Of a DNA stretch of 64,000 bases, positions 1 through 8,736 are shown in pieces. The stretch's first letter is position 1. Each line of letters starts with the position of its first letter. Source of the stretch: Mycobacterium sp. BK086 (GTDB taxonomy: Bacteria; Actinomycetota; Actinomycetes; Mycobacteriales; Mycobacteriaceae); NCBI GenBank assembly GCA_004362315.1, contig SNWL01000004.1, positions 930,001 through 994,000 on the forward strand. The letters are read 5' to 3'. The translations under genes were made by a program, and so were the position numbers. Under the pieces are notes generated by a model. That model was not told where the DNA came from. It did not search any database and saw only the letters and a program-made list of their open reading frames with translations.

Positions 1-388
1 CATCTCGATGTTCCTGGACTTCTACCGGCCGCTCGTCAAGGCGGGCATGGTGTACGTGACGTTGCCGCCGCTGTTCGTGGTCAAAGACGGTCAGCAGCGG
101 ATCTACTGCCAAGACGAATCCGAACGCGATGCCGCCGTGGCCCAGATGAAGGCCACCTCGAAACGCAAGGTGGAGGTGCAGCGCAACAAGGGTCTCGGCG
201 AGATGGACGCCGACGACTTCTGGAACACCGTGCTGGACCCGCAGCGCCGCACCGTGATTCGGGTACACCTCGACGACGGTGATCCGAAGTTGCACCACAC
301 TCTGTTCGGCGGGCCGCCTGAGGGCCGGCGCACGTGGATGGCCGATGTCGCCTCCCGCGTCGACACCGCGGCTCTCGACCTCGACTAA
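1..388 (+). CDS. GyrB-like type II topoisomerase subunit (TopoN-like), 3' end only
   Basis: Only the C-terminal ~128 codons lie in the window; the frame is open from base 2, so the start is off the left edge. The visible part is the end of the GyrB/ParE TOPRIM and C-terminal region, with the conserved NKGLGEM segment followed by DADDFWNTVLDPQRRT. It ends with TAA at 386-388, and the AAGGA ribosome binding site of the next gene overlaps that stop, so the two subunits are translated as a pair. The partner is a shorter-than-GyrA paralogue and the locus lacks recF/dnaN neighbours, so this is not the housekeeping gyrB. M. smegmatis TopoN is the best-known match by layout; this assignment is an inference. 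Confidence 0.8.
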   Translation, partial: ISMFLDFYRPLVKAGMVYVTLPPLFVVKDGQQRIYCQDESERDAAVAQMKATSKRKVEVQRNKGLGEMDADDFWNTVLDPQRRTVIRVHLDDGDPKLHHTLFGGPPEGRRTWMADVASRVDTAALDLD

Positions 389-397
389 GGAATCATT

Positions 398-2542
398 GTG
401 ACCTTGACCTTGGACCATCAGGAGCAGAACCCCGACCTGGTCCTGGAACAGAGCGCCGACGACTACTGGAACCACTACCAGCTGACCTTCGCGCTCTACA
501 GCGTCAGCGACCGCGCGATCCCGTCGGCGTTCGACGGGCTCAAGCCCGGCCAACGGCGGCTGCTCTACCAGATGTATGACTCGCGGCTTCTGCCCGGGAA
601 CAAGCCGCAGAAATCCTCCAAGGTCTGTTCGGCCGTCACCGGCAACCTGCACCCGCACGGCGGCGCGTCGATGTACGGTGCGGCGGCGCTGATGGCTGCC
701 GAGTTCCAGCGCGTGAAAGTCATTGACGGACAAGGTGCTTTCCCGCGCATCCAGGGTGACATCCCGGCCGCGGACCGCTACACCGAGATGCGATTGTCCG
801 CACCCGGCGCGGCGCTGACCGCCGAACTCGCCGACCACGCGGTGCCCATGGTGGCGACCTTCGACGGTGAATGGGTCGAACCGACCGTGCTCCCGGCCCA
901 GTGGCCGGTGCTGTTGTGCAACGGGGCCGTCGGCATCGCCGAAGGCTGGGCCACCAAGGTGCCCGCGCACAATCCCCGCGAGATCATGGCGGCCTGTCGC
1001 GCGCTGCTGAAGACCCCGAACATGACCGACGACCGGTTGGTGAAGATGATCCCCGGCCCCGACTGGGGCAGCGGAGCGACCGTGGTCGGCACCGCCGGGC
1101 TGCGGGAGTACATCACCACCGGCCGCGGTGCGTTCACCGTGCGCGGAACAGTGAGTATCGACGGGAAGAACTGCGTCATCACCGAGCTGCCGCCCGGTGT
1201 CGCGAGTAACACTGTGCAGGAACGGATTCGGGCACTGGTCGAATCCGGTGAGATGTCCGGTGTGGCCGACATGTCCGACCTCACCGACCGCCGCAACGGG
1301 CTGCGCATCGTCGTCACCGCCAAACGCGGCCACAGCGCCGAGGCCATCCGCGATCAGCTCCTCGCGTTGACGCCGCTGGAGTCGACCTTCGCCGCCAGCC
1401 TGGTGGCTCTGGACGAGGACCGGGTGCCACGCTGGTGGTCGGTGCGAGAGCTGATCGCCGCCTTCCTGCACCTGCGCGATTCAGTCGTGTTGCGCCGCAG
1501 CGAATACCGGCTGGAGAAGGTGACCGCGCGGCGCCACCTGGTTGCCGGCCTGATGACGATCCATCTGGACATCGATGCAGCGGTCGCGGTGATCCGCGGA
1601 TCCGACACCGTCGACGATGCGCGTCAAGGCTTGCAGGACCGGTTCGATATCGACGCCGAACAGGCCGATTACGTGCTGGGACTGCAGCTTCGGCGGCTCA
1701 CCAAGCTCGACGTCATTGAGCTGCAGGCCGAGGCGGAGAAACTCGATGCCGAGTTCGCCGCATTGACCGAGCTGGTGACCAATCCCGACGCGCGCCGCAA
1801 AGTGATCGACGAGGAGCTCGTCGAGACCGCGAAACTGTTCAAGGGTCCGGAATTCGACCGGCGGACGGTGCTGGATGCCGAGGGTGTCCCGGTGACGTCA
1901 GGTGCCGACGAGGACGGCCCGCGGGAAAAGAAGGTCAACGCGTCCTGGCGTCTGGACGATCGCGGGGTGTTCTCCGACAGTCACGGCGAGCTGCTCACCT
2001 CGGGTCTCGGGTGGGCGGTGTGGACCGACGGGCGGGTGAAGTTCACCACCGGAAGTGGTCTGCCGTACAAGACTCGTGACATCCCGGTGGCGCCGGACAT
2101 CACCGGATTGCTGAGCTCGGGGGTGCTCCCGCTCGGCTACCACCTGGCGCTGGTCACGCGCCGCGGCAAGATTCTGCGGATCGATCCGGCCGCGGTGAAC
2201 CCGCAGGGCGCTGCCGGCAACGGTGTGGCAGGGGTGAAACTGGCTGGTGACGGCGATGAGGTGATCGCCGCATTGCCGGTATCGTGCGGCAACGGCGAGG
2301 CCATCCTGTCGACGTCGGAAAAAGCTTGGAAGGTAACCGAAGTCGCCGATATCCCGGTCAAGGGTCGGGGCGGCGCCGGAGTCGGCTTCCATCCGTTCGT
2401 GAAGGGCGAGGACGCGCTGCTGTCGGCGGCGATCTCCGCCACCGGCTATGTGCGCGGCAAGAAGGGCGTGCGCGCCGAGAACCGCGCGAAGGCCTCGATC
2501 AAGGGGGCCGGGACGGACGTGACGCCGGCACCGGCGGAGTAG
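398..2542 (+). CDS. GyrA-like type II topoisomerase subunit (TopoM-like)
   Basis: DNA breakage-reunion subunit, 714 residues, shorter than mycobacterial GyrA (~840). The catalytic tyrosine is Y128 in the motif ADRYTEMRL, preceded by GQGAFPRIQGD. The winged-helix and tower domains span roughly residues 20-480. The C-terminal DNA-wrapping domain is short (about 510-700) and carries KGRGGAG at 655-661, reminiscent of but not identical to the GyrA box. The GTG start at 398 follows an AAGGA that overlaps the upstream GyrB-like stop. The pair resembles M. smegmatis TopoNM, reported in the literature as an atypical topoisomerase able to introduce positive supercoils; function here is inferred from family and layout only. 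It could also act mainly as a decatenase. Confidence 0.85.
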   Translation: MTLTLDHQEQNPDLVLEQSADDYWNHYQLTFALYSVSDRAIPSAFDGLKPGQRRLLYQMYDSRLLPGNKPQKSSKVCSAVTGNLHPHGGASMYGAAALMAAEFQRVKVIDGQGAFPRIQGDIPAADRYTEMRLSAPGAALTAELADHAVPMVATFDGEWVEPTVLPAQWPVLLCNGAVGIAEGWATKVPAHNPREIMAACRALLKTPNMTDDRLVKMIPGPDWGSGATVVGTAGLREYITTGRGAFTVRGTVSIDGKNCVITELPPGVASNTVQERIRALVESGEMSGVADMSDLTDRRNGLRIVVTAKRGHSAEAIRDQLLALTPLESTFAASLVALDEDRVPRWWSVRELIAAFLHLRDSVVLRRSEYRLEKVTARRHLVAGLMTIHLDIDAAVAVIRGSDTVDDARQGLQDRFDIDAEQADYVLGLQLRRLTKLDVIELQAEAEKLDAEFAALTELVTNPDARRKVIDEELVETAKLFKGPEFDRRTVLDAEGVPVTSGADEDGPREKKVNASWRLDDRGVFSDSHGELLTSGLGWAVWTDGRVKFTTGSGLPYKTRDIPVAPDITGLLSSGVLPLGYHLALVTRRGKILRIDPAAVNPQGAAGNGVAGVKLAGDGDEVIAALPVSCGNGEAILSTSEKAWKVTEVADIPVKGRGGAGVGFHPFVKGEDALLSAAISATGYVRGKKGVRAENRAKASIKGAGTDVTPAPAE

Positions 2543-2553
2543 CCGGTTGGCGG

Positions 2554-3618
2554 TCAGCCGCGTGGCGTCGTGGTGACGTGAACGTGGTCGAAGTGACCGT
2601 AGCCCGATCCCGCGGGTCCGCCCGGCGTGTAATACGTGCCGCGCCAGATCGCGTCCTGCAAGCCGAACCTGCCCGCGTTGCTCAGAACGAACCCCAGAAT
2701 CGCATCCCCGAGCGCGATGCCTTCGGGGGTCCCGGAGTTGGGGATCATCACATCGATCGCCAAGCCGCGCGGATGCCATGGCTTCGGATCGGGCCGGACT
2801 CCATCGATCTCGGCGATCTGGGGGAACTGCGCACTGATGGCGCGGGCCGCAGTGACGGTATTGGCCTGCAGCCCAGCCTCATTCGCGACTCCGACCGGCA
2901 AAGCCTCCGGGATGTCGACGGGCATCGCGGCGAGAAGAGAGGGGGCTGCGTCGGCGGGCGGTTGCGCCGCCGGCGGGGCTGCCGCGGCGGTATCGACCAT
3001 CGCCTGCTGCTGTGGTGTCAGCGCCGCATAGTGCGCCTCGGCGGCGAGGATCTGCCGCTGCAGGTCGCTCCACTTGGTCTGCAGATCTGAGCGCACCGAT
3101 GCCGCCCGCGCGGCTGCGATACGAGCCTCGGCAGCCGATGCCGCTGAAGCGTCGGCGGCGGCAGCAGCACGATCCCTTGCTGCGTTGAGAGCCTTCATCT
3201 GATCGGCCGTCATACCGGCGATCCCTTTCTGTATGGACAGCCGGTCGATCAGATCTTGGGTGGAGGTTGCGGTCAGCACTGCCACGAACTGGCCGGTACC
3301 TCCACTCATGTACGTCGTCGCGGCGAGGCGATCAACCGCGGCTTGATACGACACGAGCTCCGTGTTCGCGGTGCCGATGGCGACCAGGTCCGCGACATGT
3401 CGCTGCTCGGCCGCGGCCTGCTCGGCCAGTCTTGTGTCGACTTCTCGCTGCGCAGCGGTGACGGCCTCGCGCGTCTGCACCGCCTGACGGGACAGCTCGT
3501 TGAGCTGGGCCAGCGCGTCGGTCGCCGGGTCGGCCCGGACGCTCTGCACCACCGACGCAGCGAGCACCGCGACACCAGCCGCCACACTGACCGCTGCTCG
3601 CCGAGGTGTGGGGCGCAC
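2554..3618 (-). CDS. Secreted coiled-coil protein with C-terminal M15/VanY-like metallopeptidase domain
   Basis: A 354-residue exported protein. Residues 1-29 form a signal peptide (Arg-rich start, hydrophobic core, cleavage near SVRA-DP). Residues ~30-210 are Ala/Gln/Arg-rich heptad-like coiled coil, as in NlpC/RipA-type cell-wall proteins. An Ala-Pro linker follows, then a C-terminal domain with WHPRGLAIDV (H282, D289) and GHFDHVHV (H342, H345, H347), the zinc-ligand pattern of M15 peptidases and related ARB_07466-like domains. The GTG start at 3618 has a GAAGGA ribosome binding site. It is convergent with topoM (11-bp gap). A role in peptidoglycan remodelling is inferred; the exact substrate cannot be read from sequence. 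Confidence 0.7.
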   Translation of the reverse strand: MRPTPRRAAVSVAAGVAVLAASVVQSVRADPATDALAQLNELSRQAVQTREAVTAAQREVDTRLAEQAAAEQRHVADLVAIGTANTELVSYQAAVDRLAATTYMSGGTGQFVAVLTATSTQDLIDRLSIQKGIAGMTADQMKALNAARDRAAAAADASAASAAEARIAAARAASVRSDLQTKWSDLQRQILAAEAHYAALTPQQQAMVDTAAAAPPAAQPPADAAPSLLAAMPVDIPEALPVGVANEAGLQANTVTAARAISAQFPQIAEIDGVRPDPKPWHPRGLAIDVMIPNSGTPEGIALGDAILGFVLSNAGRFGLQDAIWRGTYYTPGGPAGSGYGHFDHVHVTTTPRG

Positions 3619-3669
3619 CGCGATCCTTCGCTGTCGGGGTCTGTTGTGGCCATACAGGCCTTCGACAGG

Positions 3670-4629
3670 CTACGAACTGGCTCCTGGGTTGTCTAGTTGG
3701 CCAGGTCGGTCGCCGATGAACTCCACGCCGGCGTTGATCGCGGGGCGGTGGCGCAGGACTCGGTAGTGGGCCAGTCGGCCGAGTCCTTTGGTCGTCAGAA
3801 GTCGCGCACCCTGCCATGACGCGGCCAGCCGCTCCGTAGCGGCATAGGGGCTGTCCGGGTCGTCGGGGTCGTGGATGAGCAGCAGCGGCGGATAGTTGGC
3901 TCGTCGACCGACGTTCGTCATGTTCGTTTCGTGCAGTTGCATGTCGATGCGCTTTTCCAGCCGACGGTGTAGGCCCGCGCGGATACGGCGGCCGAAGCCA
4001 TGGCGTGCGGCGAACAGGTCGAGGTAGAGCGGAAAATCAGCCATCGGGGCGAAGAACACCAGACGTCCGACCGGAGCGCCGTCGGCCGCCGCCAATGCGG
4101 TCGCGTTCGCGCCCAGCGAGTGAGCGACGACCGCGTGGGCGGGCCCGTGAGTCTCGATCATGGCCGCAATCGCGTCGGCGCACTCGGTGGCTGTGGTGCG
4201 CCCGGGAGCGAGCGCACCTGGATCGGATTCGTTATGGCTGGGCAGGTCGAACGCAATGACCCGATACCCGGCCTCGACCAGCGGTTTGACGAACATGGCC
4301 AGATGCGGACGCTGTCCGCCCCAGCCGTGCACCAGGTATATCGCCGGCCCGTCGCCCCACTCCTCACCGACGACCCGATGACCATCCCAGAACGCTTCTA
4401 CTGGCTTACCCGGGGGCACACCCGGAGGCATGCGCAGTGCAGACTCGAGAATCGGTGGGGTGCACCACAATTCGACAGCCCACCGTGATCCCACCCAAGG
4501 TGCCAACCGTTCGAGGAGCCCAAACCGTTTACGCACCCGGTCCTCGACGGGGGGAAGAATTCCAGAGCCAACGGGATCGAGCGGAGGGATCTCGCCCGTC
4601 TGCCCAGGTTGGGGTGCTTCTTCCGTCAT
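3670..4629 (-). CDS. Alpha/beta hydrolase
   Basis: Serine hydrolase of the alpha/beta fold, 319 residues from the chosen start. The oxyanion strand reads YLVHGWGG, the nucleophile elbow is AHSLGAN, a candidate acid Asp lies in LLIHDPDDPDSPY, and a candidate His lies in GLGRLAHYRVLRH. The ATG at 4629 is preferred because TACGAT, a -10-like hexamer, lies 8 nt upstream (4638-4643 on the minus strand), typical of a leaderless mycobacterial mRNA. An in-frame ATG at 4662 would add 11 residues. It follows the MpaB-like gene on the same strand. The N-terminal ~85 residues are Pro-rich and may be regulatory. The substrate is unknown. Confidence 0.75.
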   Translation of the reverse strand: MTEEAPQPGQTGEIPPLDPVGSGILPPVEDRVRKRFGLLERLAPWVGSRWAVELWCTPPILESALRMPPGVPPGKPVEAFWDGHRVVGEEWGDGPAIYLVHGWGGQRPHLAMFVKPLVEAGYRVIAFDLPSHNESDPGALAPGRTTATECADAIAAMIETHGPAHAVVAHSLGANATALAAADGAPVGRLVFFAPMADFPLYLDLFAARHGFGRRIRAGLHRRLEKRIDMQLHETNMTNVGRRANYPPLLLIHDPDDPDSPYAATERLAASWQGARLLTTKGLGRLAHYRVLRHRPAINAGVEFIGDRPGQLDNPGASS

Positions 4630-4674
4630 GAACTTCGATCGTAGTACGGGCGTGGCCCGCATCTGTCCCGGGGA

Positions 4675-6063
4675 CTAGCCGGTGAAGCCCTCACCTGCGG
4701 TCGAACGGTCATGGTGGCTGAAGGTCAGCGGGATGTGCTTGCCGCGGGCGATCTTGTTCAGCATGGCGATCCGCTCGCGGGCTGCCGCGCCGCTCTTCTT
4801 CCTGCCCTCACGGATCGGGTTCGACCACGGGACTCGGTCGGCCACCATGGCGATGCCGACGTTGAGCCTGGTGAAGGCCGTCAGGTAGCGGATCCGTCGT
4901 TCGAAGTTGTAGCCGAGAGGCTCGAAGAGGGTGCCGGCCACCATCGCCTCGATCTGCTTGTACCCGAAGACGACTCCTGCCGGCGCCAACGCGACGGTCG
5001 CCGTGATCTGGTTGACATGCCGGGCTACGACTTTCTTCACGAGGTCGGGAAGCGCATCCGTCAAGGTCGTCAGATGTACAGGACCGGCGATGGCATCGAC
5101 GAGCTGCGCCCGCCACGGTGACGGGTTACCGCCCCGGGCGAGAACGTAATTCAGCGATTTGATCAGTTCGAGGCCGTTGTTGGAGTGGAGCGCTTCGGGT
5201 GCGCCCCAGAGCCGGCCGGAGAACGACGAGTACTCGGTGAGGTCTTCGAGCTGCTGCGGGGTGAGCTTGCGGCCGAACGCGTGGTCGACGAGGCGGCCGA
5301 GCAGCATGCCGCTGCCGAACCCCAGCAGCGATGTCACGGGGATCGGTTCGCCGAATTTGAGGTAGACGTCGTCACCCCACTTCTGGCGCAATCCCTTACT
5401 GGCCAATGCGTGCATCAACCGCACCCGCACGACGTCCTGGAACGCCTCCGACTGGCGGTCGAAGATGTCCGGGAGCGTGAATTCGGCGAATACCCTTGCG
5501 GTTTCGATGAAGCGGCGCGGACCGTCGTCGGCGAATCGGCCGGTGGCGCCGGTGGCTGCGGAGATGTCTCCGGTCATCGCCGTCTCGTAGAACGCCCATC
5601 CACGAATGATCGTCGTGGCGGAGAACGTGCTCGACATTGCGAGCATCCGGCCTCGTTCGGCGGAGACGAGATCGAACTGGGCGGGCAGGTTGTCCAAATG
5701 CTCGAAGAGGTCGACCAACTCCTGTGGCGGATCGTCGAGCGTATCGATGCCCTTGGTCAGCGCCTGCTCGAACAATGCGCGGCCCTGCTCATAGCCGACG
5801 CGCTCGAAGACGTCGACGGCGCCGTCCATGAGGTCGTCGCGCTGCCAGAAGTAGTCGTCGCGGATGCGGGTGAGGTCGCTGGGTTCGAGTTCTTTTTCGA
5901 TGTCGATCCACTCACCGAAGATGAACTGGCGCATGTCACGCCATTGATCGGCGAAGTGGTCACGACCGGGCGGGATGGGCCGTAGCGGGCGGTCAGGGTG
6001 GTCGCGTCGGTTGAAGTCGACGTCCTCGAGGAGGATCTCCGGGCGCTCGCCAGTCACCGTCAT
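4675..6063 (-). CDS. MpaB/Lcp-like oxygenase family protein (DUF2236)
   Basis: A 462-residue predominantly helical protein of the MpaB/latex-clearing-protein superfamily (DUF2236), whose characterised members are haem-b oxygenases. The family signature VRVRLMHALASKG includes the His expected to be the axial haem ligand. No signal peptide or Tat motif is visible, so it is probably cytoplasmic, unlike secreted Lcp. The ATG at 6063 is preceded 7 nt upstream by TAGCGT (6071-6076), suggesting a leaderless transcript. A longer reading from 6099 would need a TTG start and is less likely. The hydrolase downstream is on the same strand. The substrate cannot be deduced; polyisoprenoid cleavage is only one option for this family. 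Confidence 0.7.
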   Translation of the reverse strand: MTVTGERPEILLEDVDFNRRDHPDRPLRPIPPGRDHFADQWRDMRQFIFGEWIDIEKELEPSDLTRIRDDYFWQRDDLMDGAVDVFERVGYEQGRALFEQALTKGIDTLDDPPQELVDLFEHLDNLPAQFDLVSAERGRMLAMSSTFSATTIIRGWAFYETAMTGDISAATGATGRFADDGPRRFIETARVFAEFTLPDIFDRQSEAFQDVVRVRLMHALASKGLRQKWGDDVYLKFGEPIPVTSLLGFGSGMLLGRLVDHAFGRKLTPQQLEDLTEYSSFSGRLWGAPEALHSNNGLELIKSLNYVLARGGNPSPWRAQLVDAIAGPVHLTTLTDALPDLVKKVVARHVNQITATVALAPAGVVFGYKQIEAMVAGTLFEPLGYNFERRIRYLTAFTRLNVGIAMVADRVPWSNPIREGRKKSGAAARERIAMLNKIARGKHIPLTFSHHDRSTAGEGFTG

Positions 6064-6233
6064 GAAATTGACGCTATCGCGGGCGCGCCCTTCTGGCAAC
6101 GCCCGTTGTCAGTTTGCGCGGATTGGTCCTCCACCAGGTGGTAGTCATAGGCCTGGGTTCGCGCGACGATACTGGGGCCTTCACCACGTTCGTCGTGAAT
6201 CCGTGGTCGGCTGCGAAATCCTGGTTGGGAGAA

Positions 6234-7214
6234 ATGGTGAATGCATCGCGCAGTTCTGAGCTGGTTGACGTCCACGCGCACTTTCTGACCGACGAGTATG
6301 TCGCCGCCGCCATTACGTCGGGGATCGAGCATCCCGACGGCATGCCCCTGTGGCCCTCCTGGAGTATCGACAAGCAACTGGCCGTGATGCACGACAACCG
6401 GATTCGCCACGCAGTCTTATCACTGTCCTCACCGGGGGTGTCTTTCGCAGGCCAAGCGGACGCACCCGCACTGGCGCGACACGTCAACGACTTCGCCGCC
6501 AAGACCGTCGCCGGGCATCCCGAGCGCTTCTCCTTCTTCGCATCCCTCCCGCTACCCGACGTTGACGCTGCGATCGTCGAGGCCGCCCGGGTGATTGATT
6601 CTCATGCGGCGGCCGGGGTCATCCTCATGAGCAATCACAGCGGGCAATACCTCGGCGATGCCGCGCTCGACCCGCTGTGGGAATGTCTGAACCAGCGCCG
6701 TTCGATCGTCTTCGTTCATCCGACGTCGCCACCTGACGCCGATGCCGTCTCGCTCGGCCGGCCGCGTCCGATGATCGAGTTCATGTTCGAAACCACGCGC
6801 ACGATCACCGATTTGATCTTTGCGGGCGTTATCGACCGCTACCCCGACATCAGGTTCTTGATACCCCACTGCGGCGCCGCCCTACCCCTCTTCGCGGCGC
6901 GCATCGAGCAGTTCCGCAGCGTGTGGCCGGCGCCGAACGGCGATCCGCCGGGGCCCTTGAGGACTGAGGACCAGTTGCGCCGCTTCTGGTTCGACCTCGC
7001 CGGGAATCCGATGCCGACGCAAGCGGCGGTATTACGGGACGTGGTTGGCAGTGACCGCATCCTCTACGGGAGCGACTTCTGTTGGACGCCGGAATTCGGG
7101 GTCGGCAAGCAGGTCGCCGCTTTGGACGCGGATCCCAGTACCGATTGGCGTCGCGTGACGTCCGAGAATGCCCGGCGTGCGCTCCCACATGTCGGCGGAC
7201 AACCACAGACCTGA
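6234..7214 (+). CDS. Amidohydrolase-2 family protein (ACMSD/decarboxylase-like)
   Basis: Metal-dependent TIM-barrel enzyme, 326 residues from the selected start. Metal-ligand motifs in order: DVHAHF near the N-terminus, FVHPTSPP in mid-protein, IPHCGAALP, and YGSDFCWTP near the C-terminus. This is the amidohydrolase-2 arrangement of ACMSD, 6-methylsalicylate decarboxylase and related C-C lyases. The ATG at 6234 is chosen because TTGGGAG (6225-6231) gives a ribosome binding site and the motif-containing domain begins 12 residues later; the frame is open back to 6114. It is divergent from the MpaB-like gene. A substrate such as an aromatic or keto acid is inferred from family only. Confidence 0.8.
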   Translation: MVNASRSSELVDVHAHFLTDEYVAAAITSGIEHPDGMPLWPSWSIDKQLAVMHDNRIRHAVLSLSSPGVSFAGQADAPALARHVNDFAAKTVAGHPERFSFFASLPLPDVDAAIVEAARVIDSHAAAGVILMSNHSGQYLGDAALDPLWECLNQRRSIVFVHPTSPPDADAVSLGRPRPMIEFMFETTRTITDLIFAGVIDRYPDIRFLIPHCGAALPLFAARIEQFRSVWPAPNGDPPGPLRTEDQLRRFWFDLAGNPMPTQAAVLRDVVGSDRILYGSDFCWTPEFGVGKQVAALDADPSTDWRRVTSENARRALPHVGGQPQT

Positions 7215-7226
7215 TCTCTCCATGGT

Positions 7227-7709
7227 TCAGGCAGCTGAGTTCGGCCAGTCCGCACGCGGTCCCAAGACGGGCTGACGACGACGGCCATGGCCCCACCCCG
7301 CCTCCCACGGAAAGCGCCCCCGGTCGTCGGCCCATACCAATTGCAGCGCAGCAAATTTCGGTCCGAAGAGGTCGACGGCGAATCTCATGTGGACATCGGG
7401 GTGCTCCACCTCAGCCACCTCCATGACGAACCGATCTTGGAAGTCGATATGCATCGCCGGCGCAAGCTCGACGCCGTCGTCGACGATCATGTGCGCGATC
7501 GAGTTGAGCACTCGACAGGAGACATCGGCAGTCAGGCCGGTCATCAACAGTTCGGGGAGACCCCGACGGTGCAAGCCGACGGTGTACGCCAACGGTCGCT
7601 TGTCGCTCTCCACGTACTGAACCGCCCAGCCGTGGTCCTGAATCGTCGCTCGGAGCTCCTCCAGGTACTCCTCGATGGAGCCGTGCGGATTGTCGCAGTG
7701 CCAGCACAT
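7227..7709 (-). CDS. DUF4262 domain protein
   Basis: A 160-residue protein starting MCWHCDNPHG, with the DUF4262 pattern: short HGW strand, PLAYTVGLHRRGLPELLMTGL, then an ADLFGPKFAALQLVW-like region (here VDLFGPKF). The family is common in actinobacteria and has no established biochemical role. The ATG at 7709 is set by the strong upstream AAGGGGA; the open frame continues to 7898 without another good start. It is convergent with the amidohydrolase: both stop codons lie in a small CCTGA/TCAGG inverted repeat (7210-7214 and 7227-7231). Confidence 0.75.
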   Translation of the reverse strand: MCWHCDNPHGSIEEYLEELRATIQDHGWAVQYVESDKRPLAYTVGLHRRGLPELLMTGLTADVSCRVLNSIAHMIVDDGVELAPAMHIDFQDRFVMEVAEVEHPDVHMRFAVDLFGPKFAALQLVWADDRGRFPWEAGWGHGRRRQPVLGPRADWPNSAA

Positions 7710-7786
7710 CGCGGTCCCCTTCGTCGTGGATGCCCTCAGCATGCGCGCACCCTCCGACAAGTTCGGCGGACCGGTTGGTCGACGAT

Positions 7787-8239
7787 TCAGCCGCCGGACG
7801 AAGCGTGGTCCGACGTCGAATCTCCATAATCCCAAGACACAGTTCGAACGGGTGTCATGCGGATGTAGGCGGCGCCCGGTCTTGCAGCGGCGGGCCAATC
7901 GGACTCTGGCACCCCGCGCGCCCGCGCACCTTCTCTCGCGAGCTCGAGTGCCTCGCCCGGTTCGCGGACGATGCGGGCCCGGCCCTGGAGCATCACGCCG
8001 CGGATGTCTGCCATGGTGGAGCCATCTTCGAGCAAGATACTCACGTTCGGGTTGCGTTCGATGTTGGCGATTTTGCGCGTGCCATCTCGCACACCCAAGA
8101 CGATGTCGCGGCCGAGGCGGAAGTACCCGAGGGGTACGGAGTGCGGGAAGCCATCCTTTTCGATGGTGGTCAGTATCGCCCAGCCCGGGCGGCTATCCAG
8201 ATACGCCTCAACTTCTTCGTCACTGAGTTTGCGTGGCAT
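7787..8239 (-). CDS. Pyridoxamine 5'-phosphate oxidase-fold / F420-binding-type flavoprotein
   Basis: A 150-residue split-beta-barrel protein. Residues 18-45 read WAILTTIEKDGFPHSVPLGYF, the usual first strands of PPOX-class enzymes, followed by IVLGVRDGTRKIANIERNPNVSILLEDG. It probably binds FMN or F420 and may reduce small molecules; the cofactor cannot be decided from sequence. The ATG at 8239 has TAGCCT on the minus strand at 8246-8251, 6 nt upstream, consistent with leaderless translation. It lies 77 bp upstream of the DUF4262 gene on the same strand. Confidence 0.75.
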   Translation of the reverse strand: MPRKLSDEEVEAYLDSRPGWAILTTIEKDGFPHSVPLGYFRLGRDIVLGVRDGTRKIANIERNPNVSILLEDGSTMADIRGVMLQGRARIVREPGEALELAREGARARGVPESDWPAAARPGAAYIRMTPVRTVSWDYGDSTSDHASSGG

Positions 8240-8376
8240 CGATAAAGGCTATGCGCCGGCAGATTCCTCAACTCGACTGCCCACGGGTCCGATGATCCCG
8301 CCGTTTCTTTCTGGTCATGCGAACGGCGCCGCTTGGTTGGCGAACTTGGCATTCTGCGAGGTCTAGCGTGGGCGGA

Positions 8377-8736
8377 ATGAGTTTGTTCAGTCATGCGGAG
8401 TTCCCGGATCCGGGCGACGGCGTTGGTGGTGGTGGGGCTGTTGAGCGAGCTCGGCGTGCCGAGGTAGACGAGTACGGGGTGGATGAACCCGTGGTCGTGG
8501 GACCGGGGTTGCCACCCGACGATGGTTCGTGCGGTCAGTTCGCTGTGCAATTTCACGTGTCTACGTCAATGCTGCTCGGGCTCAAACGTATTGCGGATAT
8601 GCGTGGGGTGAGCGTGCCGGAGGTATGCCGGCAGGTGATCGGCGTGTTTGTTTCCCAGCAGGAGGGTGAGCTGGGCGCATTGCTTGCTGCCGAGGCCGAG
8701 GCGGCTGATTACCGGCCTAGTTTGGGTGAGGCGTAG
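8377..8736 (+). CDS. Small hypothetical protein with RHH-like C-terminal half
   Basis: A 119-residue protein. Residues 1-60 are low-complexity and acidic (Gly/Val/Asp-rich). From ~65 it reads STSMLLGLKRIADMRGVSVP followed by EVCRQVI, the spacing of a ribbon-helix-helix DNA-binding segment (beta strand, helix, turn, helix), then an acidic Ala-rich tail. The ATG at 8377 follows GGCGGA. It faces the intein-like gene and dnaB tail-to-tail, inside a stretch that looks less GC-rich than its surroundings. It could be a small transcription factor or an antitoxin-like protein, but no partner toxin is visible. No specific family was recognised. Confidence 0.5.
   Translation: MSLFSHAEFPDPGDGVGGGGAVERARRAEVDEYGVDEPVVVGPGLPPDDGSCGQFAVQFHVSTSMLLGLKRIADMRGVSVPEVCRQVIGVFVSQQEGELGALLAAEAEAADYRPSLGEA

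Noticed and set aside
7210-7231. CCTGA/TCAGG hairpin between amidohydrolase and DUF4262 as a bidirectional terminator
   Set aside because: Only 5 bp of stem, 12-nt loop and no T-run on either side.
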